Positions 25,905 to 34,015 of a stretch of 64,000 nucleotides of DNA are shown piece by piece. The notes beneath the pieces are model-generated. The model was not told the origin of the DNA, made no database searches, and saw only the letters and a program-made list of their open reading frames with translations. The translations under genes were made by a program, and so were the position numbers. Position 1 is the first letter of the stretch; the number at the start of each line of letters is the position of its first letter. The DNA is taken from NCBI RefSeq assembly GCF_018623035.1, contig NZ_CP076023.1, forward strand, positions 434,001-498,000. Reading direction: 5' to 3'. Source of the DNA: Cellulomonas dongxiuzhuiae (GTDB lineage Bacteria > Actinomycetota > Actinomycetes > Actinomycetales > Cellulomonadaceae).

Positions 25905-26781
25905 CACCCTGCTCGCCGGCAGCCGCCGGCCCCCGACCACCTCGCGCCGCGCACCCTGGGCGGCCGGCCACGGCACGGCCCCGCGCCGGCCCCTCGGGCG
26001 CGCGCCCGCGGCCGGCGGGCTCGTCCTGCTGGTCGCCTACGCCGTGCTGGTCCCGGTGCTGCTGCCCGTGGACCTCGACCTCGTCGACTACGGCACGGGT
26101 GCGACCGGACCCTCGCCGGCCCACCCGTTCGGCACCGACCTCGCGGGTCGCGACCTGTTCGTGCGCAGCGCGCACGGGCTGCGGGTCTCGCTCGTCGCCG
26201 CGCTCGCGGGGGCGCTGGGTGCCGTGGTCGTCGGTGCCGTGGTCGGGGCGGCCTGCGCGTTGCTCGGCGGTCGGGCGGACCGGTGGGGCATGCGGCTGGT
26301 CGACGGCGTCAACGCCGTGCCGCACCTGCTGCTGGGCATCGTGGTGGCGGCCGCGCTGCGCGGGTCGCTCGTGACGATCGTGCTCGTCGTGGCGGCCACG
26401 CACTGGACCCAGACCGCCCGGCTCGTGCGCGCCGAGCTCCTGGCGCTCGGCGCGCAGGACTTCTACCGCGCCGCGGTCGCGCTGGGCTTCACCCGGCGCC
26501 AGCTGCTGCGCCACCACGCCGCACCGCGCCTGGCGACGCAGCTCGCGGTCGCGTTCGGGCTGCTCGTGCCCCACGCCGTGTGGCACGAGTCGACGCTCAC
26601 GTTCCTCGGGCTCGGGCTGCCGCCGCACCAGCCGTCGCTCGGTGCGCTGCTCGACCTGGGGCAGCAGGCGCTGCTGTCCCACGCCTGGTGGACGCTGGCC
26701 GCACCGGCCGGTCTGCTCGTCGCCGTCACCGTCTGCCTGGCCGGCTGCCTGTCCGGCCGCGAGGGGGAGCACCATGCCTGA
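25894..26781 (+). CDS. ABC transporter permease, DppC type, second system
   Basis: A 295-residue permease. The DppC landmark FGTDLAGRDLFVRSAHG is present, followed by about five membrane helices and an EAA-type loop (RAAVALGFTRRQLLRHHAAP). It overlaps both neighbours: 11 bp with the upstream permease and 8 bp with the downstream ATPase. With those it forms a second complete peptide-type importer. Confidence 0.89.
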   Translation: MASDTLLAGSRRPPTTSRRAPWAAGHGTAPRRPLGRAPAAGGLVLLVAYAVLVPVLLPVDLDLVDYGTGATGPSPAHPFGTDLAGRDLFVRSAHGLRVSLVAALAGALGAVVVGAVVGAACALLGGRADRWGMRLVDGVNAVPHLLLGIVVAAALRGSLVTIVLVVAATHWTQTARLVRAELLALGAQDFYRAAVALGFTRRQLLRHHAAPRLATQLAVAFGLLVPHAVWHESTLTFLGLGLPPHQPSLGALLDLGQQALLSHAWWTLAAPAGLLVAVTVCLAGCLSGREGEHHA

Positions 26782-28333
26782 ACCGACACCCGAGCACGCG
26801 TCGGCGTCCGTGGCGGTGCGCGGCCTGACCGTCGCGCACGCCGGGACCGTGGTCCTCGACGGCCTCGACCTCGACGTCGTGCCGGGCCGGGTGCACGTCC
26901 TGCTGGGGGAGTCCGGCGCGGGGAAGTCGACGGTCGTCGCCGCGCTGACCGGGTCCCTGCCCCGCGGCGCGCACGTCACGGGCAGCGCGACGCTCGTCAC
27001 CGACGGTCGCACGACCGCCCTGGTGCCCGCCGCGCGGCACGTGCACCGGCTGCGCGGCCGCGTCGTCGGCACCGCACCCCAGGGCGCGGGTGCCGCGTTC
27101 ACCCCGACGGCCACGGTCGCGCAGCAGCTGCGCGAGGTGCAGCGCGCCGGGGGACGCGGCCCGCGCCTCGGCGCCGCGCACCCGCACCGCGCGTCCGACG
27201 ACGCCGAGCAGCTCGCCGAGCTGGCCGCCGCCGCCGGTGTCGACCCGGCGTGGCTCGACCGGTACCCGCACCAGCTGTCCGGCGGGCAGCTCGCGCGGCT
27301 CAACCTCGTCGCCGCGATGGTCAACCACCCGCCGGTGCTGCTGGCCGACGAGCCGACGTCGGGGCTCGACGCGGACGCGACCCGGACCGTCGGCGCGCTG
27401 CTCACGTCCTACGCGCGGGCGGGGCACGCCGTCCTCGTCATCACGCACGACGTCGCGCTCGCCCGGCAGGTCGCGGACACCATCACGCGGCTCGCAGCGG
27501 GACGCGTCGTCGCCCAGGGCAGCCCCGACGCGGTGCTGCACGACCTCGCGCCGGCCGTGCGCACCCGGCCCGCCGTACCCGCGGACGCCCCGGCCCTGGC
27601 CGCGCACGGCGTCGTCGTGACCCGCGGCGGGCGGGCCGTGGTCGCACCGACCGACCTCGTGGTGCACGCGGGGGAGGTCGTCGGCCTGACCGGGCCGTCC
27701 GGTGCGGGCAAGTCGAGCCTGTGCGCGGTCCTCGCGCAGCTCGAGGTGCCGGCCGCGGGTCACGTCACCCTGGCCGGGCGGCGCGTGCCGGGCGCGGGCC
27801 TGGCGCTGCCGCCCGCGCAGCGCCGCCGCGTGGCGTGGGTCTCGCAGCACCCTCGCACCGCGGTCGACGCCCGGCTGACGCTGCGGCGCGCGATCGAGCT
27901 GCCCGCACGGCTCGCGGGCCTCGACGTGGACGCCGCCGTGCCGGCCGCGGCCGTCGGCCTGGACCCGGCGCTGCTCGACCGTCGTCCGCACGAGGTGTCG
28001 GGCGGGGAGCTCCAGCGCGCGTGCGTCGCGCGGGCGCTGGCCCTGGGCCCGGAGTTCCTCGTCCTGGACGAGGTCACGTCGATGCTCGACGACCGCACCG
28101 CCGCCGACGTGCTCGACACCGTGCACCGCGTCGCGGCAGCCGGCACGGGGGTGCTCCTGGTGAGTCACGACGTGACCGCGCTGGCCGGCGTCTGCGATCG
28201 TGTCCTGGCGCTGCGGCCCACCCCGGACGGGGCGGTCGTGGCACCGTGGCAGGCCGGCCCCGCGGAGGCCGCCCGACCACCCGTGGCGGCGACGTCCGCG
28301 GCCGGCGCCCCGCGCGGGGCCGTGACCGCATGA
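26774..28333 (+). CDS. Double ATP-binding protein of the second peptide-type ABC transporter
   Basis: A 519-residue protein with two nucleotide-binding domains. NBD1: Walker A GESGAGKS (about 44-51), signature LSGGQLAR (about 165). NBD2: Walker A GPSGAGKS (about 306-313), signature VSGGELQR (about 408), Walker B VLDEVTSMLDD. Unlike the first system's ATPase, neither half has the Cys-rich oligopeptide-transporter C-terminal extension, so each domain is shorter and the ATPase is of a different lineage. The second NBD has Val at Walker B position DEVTS where DEPTS is usual, often seen in Nik/Dpp-type systems. Confidence 0.9.
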   Translation: MPEPTPEHASASVAVRGLTVAHAGTVVLDGLDLDVVPGRVHVLLGESGAGKSTVVAALTGSLPRGAHVTGSATLVTDGRTTALVPAARHVHRLRGRVVGTAPQGAGAAFTPTATVAQQLREVQRAGGRGPRLGAAHPHRASDDAEQLAELAAAAGVDPAWLDRYPHQLSGGQLARLNLVAAMVNHPPVLLADEPTSGLDADATRTVGALLTSYARAGHAVLVITHDVALARQVADTITRLAAGRVVAQGSPDAVLHDLAPAVRTRPAVPADAPALAAHGVVVTRGGRAVVAPTDLVVHAGEVVGLTGPSGAGKSSLCAVLAQLEVPAAGHVTLAGRRVPGAGLALPPAQRRRVAWVSQHPRTAVDARLTLRRAIELPARLAGLDVDAAVPAAAVGLDPALLDRRPHEVSGGELQRACVARALALGPEFLVLDEVTSMLDDRTAADVLDTVHRVAAAGTGVLLVSHDVTALAGVCDRVLALRPTPDGAVVAPWQAGPAEAARPPVAATSAAGAPRGAVTA

Positions 28334-28377
28334 GCCCGAGCCCCACGCCCACCGCAGCACCTCGTCAAGGAGAAGGC

Positions 28378-29523
28378 ATGACCACCACCGTCGCAGGCTT
28401 CGTCGGCGTCACCGGCAACGCCGGTGTCAAGGACGGCGTCCCCGACGTCAGCCTCGTCCACGCCACCGGCGCCACCACGTCGTCGGCCGTGTTCACGCAG
28501 TCGCTGTTCGCCGGGCCGAGCGTCGAGCTCAGCCGCACCGGCGACCTGGCCGCTCTGCAGGCCGTCGTGGTCGTCTCCGGCAACGCGAACGTCGCGACGG
28601 GGGAGGTGGGTCTCGCCGACGCCCGCGCGCTGCGGGACTGGGCGGCGGACCGCGCCGGGTGCGCGCCCGAGCAGGTGCTGGTGGCGTCCACGGGCGTCAT
28701 CGGCGTGCCGTACCCGCGCCAGCGGATGACCGAGCGGCTCGCGGGCCTCCCGGCGGCCGAGCCGGTCGACCTCGACGCGGTCGCGCGGGCGATCATGACG
28801 ACCGACACGACCCCCAAGGTCGCGACGCGCGACGTCGGCGGGGCGCGCGCCGTCGGCATCGCCAAGGGCGTCGGCATGATCGAGCCCGACATGGCCACCA
28901 TGCTGTCGTTCGTCTACACGGACGCCGAGGTGCCCGCCGCGGACCTCGACCGCATCTTCCGCTCGGTCGTCGCCCGCACCTACAACGCGGTCAGCGTCGA
29001 CACCGACACCTCCACCTCCGACACCGCCGCCATCCTCGCGTCGGGCGCCGCCGGGCCCGTCGACCTCGTCGAGCTCGAGGCCGCGCTGCTCGAGGTCTGC
29101 ACGGCGCTCGTGCGCATGATCGCGTCCGACGGCGAGGGCGCCTCGACGCTCATCGAGGTCCGCGTGACGGGCGCCCGCGACGACGCGCAGGCCAAGCTCG
29201 TCGGCAAGGCGATCGTCAACTCCCCGCTGGTCAAGACGGCCGTGCACGGCGCCGACCCGAACTGGGGGCGCGTCGCGATGGCGATCGGCAAGTGCACGAC
29301 CGAGACGGACATCCGCCAGGAGGCCGTCCGCATCGCGTTCGGCGGCCTCGAGACGTACCCGACGCTGCCGACGCCCGAGACCCGTGCGCGGTTGGAGGAG
29401 TACCTGCGGCGCGACGAGGTCGTCATCGAGGTCGACCTGGGCGTCGCCGAGGGCGCGTTCACGGTCTACGGCTGCGACCTCACCGACGGCTACATCCGGA
29501 TCAACGCGGACTACACGACCTGA
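28378..29523 (+). CDS. argJ: ArgJ-type glutamate/ornithine N-acetyltransferase
   Basis: A 381-residue self-cleaving Ntn-type transferase. The autocleavage site and nucleophile are in KGVGMIEPDMATMLSF, where Thr174 becomes the new N-terminus of the beta chain. Other ArgJ landmarks are ASTGVIG, NAVSVDTDTSTSDT and AVHGADPNWGR. ArgJ moves acetyl groups between N-acetylornithine and glutamate in cyclic arginine biosynthesis; related OAT enzymes occur in clavulanate clusters. No other arg biosynthesis gene is nearby, and it is the last gene of the ureohydrolase/transport cluster, so it may act on an imported N-acyl compound instead. Good ribosome site (GGAGAA) before the ATG; a hairpin follows. Confidence 0.88.
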   Translation: MTTTVAGFVGVTGNAGVKDGVPDVSLVHATGATTSSAVFTQSLFAGPSVELSRTGDLAALQAVVVVSGNANVATGEVGLADARALRDWAADRAGCAPEQVLVASTGVIGVPYPRQRMTERLAGLPAAEPVDLDAVARAIMTTDTTPKVATRDVGGARAVGIAKGVGMIEPDMATMLSFVYTDAEVPAADLDRIFRSVVARTYNAVSVDTDTSTSDTAAILASGAAGPVDLVELEAALLEVCTALVRMIASDGEGASTLIEVRVTGARDDAQAKLVGKAIVNSPLVKTAVHGADPNWGRVAMAIGKCTTETDIRQEAVRIAFGGLETYPTLPTPETRARLEEYLRRDEVVIEVDLGVAEGAFTVYGCDLTDGYIRINADYTT

Positions 29524-29573
29524 CGGGCGGGGGCGTCCTGACGGGCGAGGGCGGCCTGACGGGCGGCGGCGCC
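29520..29573 (+). repeat. Three 18-bp tandem repeats at the end of argJ
   Basis: CTGACGGGCG recurs at 29520, 29538 and 29556, exactly 18 bp apart, spanning the argJ stop codon and running into the terminator. The intervening 8 bases are G-rich and similar but not identical. Confidence 0.7.
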
Positions 29574-29588
29574 GACGCCGCCGCCCGT
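29559..29588. terminator. Bidirectional terminator between argJ and helR
   Basis: A perfect 13-bp stem (ACGGGCGGCGGCG with its complement) and a CCGA loop in the 72-bp gap between two convergent genes. Confidence 0.75.
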
Positions 29589-29595
29589 TGTCACG

Positions 29596-31755
29596 TCACC
29601 CGTCCGTCGTCAGCACCACCAGCTGCTGCGTCGTGCGCGTCATCGCGACGTACCGGTCGACCGCACCCTCGATGCCGGCGCCGAACCCGTCCGGGTCCAC
29701 GAGCACGACGAGGTCGAACTCCAGCCCCTTGGCGGTCTGCGGCGTCAGTGCCCGCACGCGCGGACCGGCGGGGAACGTCGGGTCGCCGATGACGGCCGCG
29801 ACGCCCTCGTGCGTCGCGAGCCAGTCCTCGACGACGGACGCCAGGTCGGCGCGCGACCCGTACTGCACCGGCACGCCGGTCGAGCGCACCGAGGTCGGCA
29901 CGTTCGCGTCCGGCACGGCCGCGCGGATCACGGGCTCGGCCTCGGTCATGACCTCGACGGGCGTGCGGTAGTTGATGCTCAGCGACGTCAGTGCGACGCC
30001 GCGCAGCCCGACGCGCTCGAGCCGCTGCGTCCACGACTCGGGGAAGCCGTGCCGGGCCTGGGCCCGGTCCCCGACGATCGTCACGCTGCGCGACGGGCAG
30101 CGGGTCAGCAGCATCTGCCACTGCGCGTCGGTGAGCTCCTGCGCCTCGTCGACGACGACGTGCGCGAACGGCCCGGCGAGCAGGTCCGGGTCGGCGGTCG
30201 GCAGCCCCGCCTCGTCGACGAGCGCGCTGCGCATGTCCTCGCCGCCGAGCATGTGCATGACACCCAGCGTGGAGTCGTCACCCGCGGCGAGGTTGTCGAC
30301 GACGTGCGACATGAACTCCCGCTCGGAGGCGACCTGCGCCGCGCGCCGGCGACGACGCCGGGACACCTCGGGGTCGCCCACGCGGCGACGGGCCGCGTCG
30401 AGCAGCGGCAGGTCGGCCTCGGTCCACGCGCGCGGGTCGTCGCGCTGCAGCAGACCGACCTCCTCGGGCGTCAGCCAGGGCGCGCACAGCCGCAGGTAGG
30501 CGGGCACCGACCACATGTCCGCGACGACGTCGGCCGCCTCCAGCACGGGCCACGCCCGGTTGAAGATCCCGGTCAGCTCGCGGTCGCGCGTCAGGGCGCG
30601 GCGCAGCTGGTCGGTGGGGACGTCGTCGGCGAGGCCGTCGGCGATGATCTCGACGAGCGCCTCCCACGCCTGGTCGCGGCCCTCGTTGTGCGGGATGCCG
30701 GGGTCGGGCGCGTCGAACGCGTCGGCCCAGTCGTCGGCGCTCAGCGTCACCTCGCCCCACGGCGTCATCAGGCGCATGCCCTGGGTCGGGGGACGCTCGG
30801 AGAACCGCACCGCCGGCTCGACCGCCCGGACCATCGCGGCCGACGCCTTGAGGCGCGCGACCCGCGCGTCCTCCTCCGGCAGCGCGGTCGCACCCTCGGG
30901 GACGAGATCCCGCAGCGTGCACGTCAGCACGCCCTCCTCACCGAGCCCGGGCAGCGCGTCGGCCACGTAGGACAGGTACTGCCGGTGCGGGCCGACGAGC
31001 AGCACGCGCCCGTGCCGGTCCCGCAGCCGCGGGTCGGAGTGCAGCAGGTACGCGGCACGGTGCACCGCGACCACCGTCTTGCCCGTGCCGGGGCCGCCGT
31101 CGACGACGAGCGGCGTGCGCGCGGGGGCACGGATGATCGCGTCCTGGTCGGCCTGCAGCGTCCCCAGCACGTCGCGCATGTGGGCCGAGCGGCTCGCGCC
31201 GAGGCTCGCGATGAACGCCGACTGGTCGTCGAGCGCCGCCGCCTGGTCGTACCCCTCGGGCGTGAACACCTCGTCCCAGTAGTCCGTGACGCGGCCCTCG
31301 GTCCAGCGGTAGCGACGACGGCTCACCAGGCCCATCGGGTGCGCGAGCGTTGCCGCGAAGTACGGCTCGGCCGCGGGGGAGCGCCAGTCGACGAGCAGCC
31401 GCTCACCCGTGCTCGTCGTCAGCCCCAGCCGTCCGACGTAGACGGGCTCGGCGCTGTCCTCGAGGACCATGCGCCCGAGGCACAGGTCGATGCCGAACCG
31501 CTCGAGCAGCCGCAGCCGCCCGCTGAGCCGGTGGATGTCCTGGTCCCGGTCCAGCGCCGCCTGGCCGTGACCGCCGGGCGCGCGCCGCAGCCGAACGATC
31601 CGCTCCCGCAGCTCGGCCGTCTGCTCCGCGAGCGTCGCGGCGAGCGCGGCGAACTGCCGCTCGTCACGGGCGACGAGCGCGGGGTCCGCCTTGGCGGCAC
31701 GGCTCGGGGGCAGGGCGAAGCCCGACGCGGGTGCGGCGGGGGTGGTCAGGGGCAC
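29596..31755 (-). CDS. helR: HelR/HelD-type RNA polymerase-associated helicase-like ATPase (rifamycin tolerance)
   Basis: A 719-residue UvrD-like superfamily 1 ATPase. It has an N-terminal coiled-coil arm (residues 25-90, EQTAELRERIVRLRRAP), the HelD-typical RLGLTTSTGERLLVDWRSPAAEPY segment, Walker A GGPGTGKT (220-227), and the Walker B/helicase motif VVVDEAQELTDAQWQML. HelD-type proteins pry apart stalled RNA polymerase; the HelR branch in mycobacteria and streptomycetes removes rifamycin from the enzyme. The GTG start at 31755 has GAGGAG 7 bases upstream. A rifamycin-associated element lies 74 bp upstream (separate entry), which supports the HelR call over generic HelD. Confidence 0.9.
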   Translation of the reverse strand: MPLTTPAAPASGFALPPSRAAKADPALVARDERQFAALAATLAEQTAELRERIVRLRRAPGGHGQAALDRDQDIHRLSGRLRLLERFGIDLCLGRMVLEDSAEPVYVGRLGLTTSTGERLLVDWRSPAAEPYFAATLAHPMGLVSRRRYRWTEGRVTDYWDEVFTPEGYDQAAALDDQSAFIASLGASRSAHMRDVLGTLQADQDAIIRAPARTPLVVDGGPGTGKTVVAVHRAAYLLHSDPRLRDRHGRVLLVGPHRQYLSYVADALPGLGEEGVLTCTLRDLVPEGATALPEEDARVARLKASAAMVRAVEPAVRFSERPPTQGMRLMTPWGEVTLSADDWADAFDAPDPGIPHNEGRDQAWEALVEIIADGLADDVPTDQLRRALTRDRELTGIFNRAWPVLEAADVVADMWSVPAYLRLCAPWLTPEEVGLLQRDDPRAWTEADLPLLDAARRRVGDPEVSRRRRRRAAQVASEREFMSHVVDNLAAGDDSTLGVMHMLGGEDMRSALVDEAGLPTADPDLLAGPFAHVVVDEAQELTDAQWQMLLTRCPSRSVTIVGDRAQARHGFPESWTQRLERVGLRGVALTSLSINYRTPVEVMTEAEPVIRAAVPDANVPTSVRSTGVPVQYGSRADLASVVEDWLATHEGVAAVIGDPTFPAGPRVRALTPQTAKGLEFDLVVLVDPDGFGAGIEGAVDRYVAMTRTTQQLVVLTTDG

Positions 31756-31828
31756 GGTGAAGCTCCTCGGCAGAGGGTGGGACGCCGCGGGGACGCGCGC
31801 GGCACGGGCTCGATCATGCGCCCTCGAC

Positions 31829-31851
31829 GGGCCCTTGCCGCAAGACACCCC
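31829..31851 (-). promoter_or_regulatory. Rifamycin-associated element (RAE) upstream of helR
   Basis: An imperfect inverted repeat with core CTTGCCGCAAG flanked by GGGCC on one side and CCCC on the other. It closely matches the known RAE consensus (reverse complement of CTTGCGGCAAG flanked by G and C runs), found upstream of rifamycin-inducible helR, rox, arr and rph genes in actinobacteria. The position, 74 bp before the helR start and between it and a divergent gene, fits. Confidence 0.85.
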
Positions 31852-31996
31852 CTGCGCTATACGTTGGGAAGGGATACCTCTCGAAGCTGTGCTCTCGCCC
31901 GGTCTGAGATCTGTCCTCTCACGTGGCCCGAGAACGTACGTCGGCGCCCCGGGTGAGCTGCGCCGCGAGTGCCCTGGCCGCAGGTAGTGTCGATTC

Positions 31997-33952
31997 ATGG
32001 CAACGGTTATCCATGTCTCCGTCCACGGGTCCGACGATGCGGTCGGCACGCAGGACGCACCCCTGCTCACCATCGACCGCGCGGCCCAGCTCGCCCGCCC
32101 CGGTGACACCGTCACCGTGCACGCCGGCACGTACCGCGAGTGGGTCCGCCCGCGCCGCGGCGGCCGCAGCGAGGACCGCCGCATCACCTACCAGGCCGCC
32201 CCGGGCGAGCACGTGCGCATCACGGGCTCCGAGCAGGTCACCGGCTGGGAGCCGGTCGGCGGCGGCGTGTGGCGCGTCGAGGTCCCGAACGCGCTGTTCG
32301 GCGAGGTCAACCCGTTCGCCGTCGAGGTCGACGGCGACTGGATCGTCCGTCCCGGCCGCGACGACCCGAAGAAGCACCTCGGCGCCGTGTACCTCGACGG
32401 CCGCCGCCTCGGCGAGGTCGCGAGCGTCGACGCCGTCGCGGACGCCCCGCGCCGCACCGAGGTCGTCGACGACTGGACCGGCACGACCGTGCCCGTCGCC
32501 GACCCCGACTGGACGCCGCGCGTGTGGCACGCCGAGGTCGGCGCCGACGTCACGACGATCCACGCGAGCTTCGGCGACGCCGACCCCAACGCCGCGCTGA
32601 CCGAGATCAACGTGCGCCCCACGGTCTTCTGGCCGACCGACCACCACGTCGACTTCATCACCGTGCGCGGCTTCGAGCTCGCGCAGGCCGCGACGCAGTG
32701 GGCGCCCCCGACGGCGAACCAGCCGGGCCTCATCGGCCCCAACTGGGCGCGCGGCTGGGTCATCGAGGACAACGACATCCACGACGCGACGTGCTCGGCC
32801 GTCTCGCTGGGCAAGGAGGCGTCCACGGGCGACAACTACGCCAGCGACCGCGGCGACAAGCCCGGCTACCAGTACCAGCTCGAGTCGGTGTTCTCGGCGC
32901 GGCAGATCGGCTGGGACCGCGAGCACATCGGCTCGCACGTCGTGCGCCGCAACCACATCCACCACTGCGGCCAGAACGCGGTCGTGGGCCACCTGGGCTG
33001 CGTGTTCTCGCGCATCGAGGACAACCACATCCACGACATCGCCAACGACCGCGACTTCTACGGCCACGAGATCGCGGGCATCAAGCTGCACGCGCCGATC
33101 GACGTCGTCATCGCGAACAACCGCATCCACGACTGCTCGCTGGGCATCTGGCTGGACTGGCAGACGCAGGGCACGCGCATCACGCGCAACGTCCTGTGGG
33201 ACAACAGCCGCGACCTGTTCATCGAGGTCAGCCACGGCCCCTACGTCGTCGACCACAACGTCCTGACGTCGCCCGTGTCGGTCGAGAACCACAGCCAGGG
33301 CGGCGCGTACGTGCGCAACCTGCTGTGCGGGACCGTCGGCCTCAAGCAGATGCTCGACCGGGCGACGCCGTACCACCGGCCGCACTCGACGCAGGTCGCC
33401 GGGTACGCGCTCATCCTGACGGGCGACGACCGGTGGATCGGCAACGTGTTCGCCGGCGGCGACCTCGACGTCGCGTACGCGCCCACGTCGTGGGGCCGCA
33501 TCGGCTCGCAGACGGGCACCGGCGCGTACGACGGCTACCCGACGTCGCTCGAGCAGTACCTGACGGAGATGGGCGACCGCTGGGACGGCGACCACAACCG
33601 CTTCGGCAGCCGCGTGCAGCCGTACTGGTCGCGCGGCAACGTGTTCGTCGGCGGCGCACGCCCCGCGGACGTGGAGTCCGACCCGCTGGTGCTCGAGGGC
33701 CCGGCGCGCGTCGAGGTCGTCACGCAGGGCGACGAGGTGTGGCTCGAGGTCGACGTCCCGGGCGCCGACGCGGCCGTGCTCGACGTGATCACCGACCTGC
33801 CGCCCACGCGCCTGGTCGGCGCGGAGTTCGACGACGTCGACGGCAGCGCCGTGCGGTTCGACACCGACCTGCTGGGCGAGCCGCTCGACGGCTCGCGTCC
33901 CGCGGGCCCGCTGGCCGGCGGTCTGACGGGCGCCCGGCTGCGCCTGCTCTAG
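31997..33952 (+). CDS. GH120-type beta-xylosidase (right-handed beta-helix)
   Basis: A 651-residue intracellular protein (no signal peptide). It begins HVSVHGSDDAVGTQDAPLLTI and continues with a parallel beta-helix marked by repeated IxxNxIHD turns (VIEDNDIHDATC, RRNHIHHC, IEDNHIHDI, IANNRIHDC). The pair IWLDWQTQGTR and LFIEVSHGP places an Asp and a Glu 23 residues apart, the spacing of nucleophile and acid/base in the GH120 xylosidase XylC. It would release xylose from imported xylo-oligosaccharides, complementing the secreted GH43/GH27 enzymes earlier in the window. It is divergent from helR. Family assignment is from recalled motifs. Confidence 0.75.
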   Translation: MATVIHVSVHGSDDAVGTQDAPLLTIDRAAQLARPGDTVTVHAGTYREWVRPRRGGRSEDRRITYQAAPGEHVRITGSEQVTGWEPVGGGVWRVEVPNALFGEVNPFAVEVDGDWIVRPGRDDPKKHLGAVYLDGRRLGEVASVDAVADAPRRTEVVDDWTGTTVPVADPDWTPRVWHAEVGADVTTIHASFGDADPNAALTEINVRPTVFWPTDHHVDFITVRGFELAQAATQWAPPTANQPGLIGPNWARGWVIEDNDIHDATCSAVSLGKEASTGDNYASDRGDKPGYQYQLESVFSARQIGWDREHIGSHVVRRNHIHHCGQNAVVGHLGCVFSRIEDNHIHDIANDRDFYGHEIAGIKLHAPIDVVIANNRIHDCSLGIWLDWQTQGTRITRNVLWDNSRDLFIEVSHGPYVVDHNVLTSPVSVENHSQGGAYVRNLLCGTVGLKQMLDRATPYHRPHSTQVAGYALILTGDDRWIGNVFAGGDLDVAYAPTSWGRIGSQTGTGAYDGYPTSLEQYLTEMGDRWDGDHNRFGSRVQPYWSRGNVFVGGARPADVESDPLVLEGPARVEVVTQGDEVWLEVDVPGADAAVLDVITDLPPTRLVGAEFDDVDGSAVRFDTDLLGEPLDGSRPAGPLAGGLTGARLRLL

Positions 33953-33960
33953 CCCACCGC

Positions 33961-34015
33961 CTCGCGAGACCGAGGAATCAGGGACTCCGTGTCCCCGATT
34001 CCTCGGTCTCGCGAG
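33961..34015. terminator. Long inverted repeat / bidirectional terminator
   Basis: Two 24-base arms (33961-33984 and 33992-34015) pair with a single mismatch around a 7-base loop (CTCCGTG). The hairpin separates convergent genes, and unusually the last codons and stop of the ICMT-family gene lie inside it. The core arm motif is CTCGCGAGACCGAGGAATC. Confidence 0.8.

Noticed and set aside
12338..29523. Complete clavulanate-type or other beta-lactam biosynthetic cluster
   Set aside because: No CeaS, beta-lactam synthetase, clavaminate synthase or NRPS gene is present; only the auxiliary families are shared.
31691..31987. A + strand open frame between helR and the GH120 gene
   Set aside because: It overlaps the helR promoter and RAE, has no ribosome site and gives low-complexity Arg/Ala/Gly-rich sequence.
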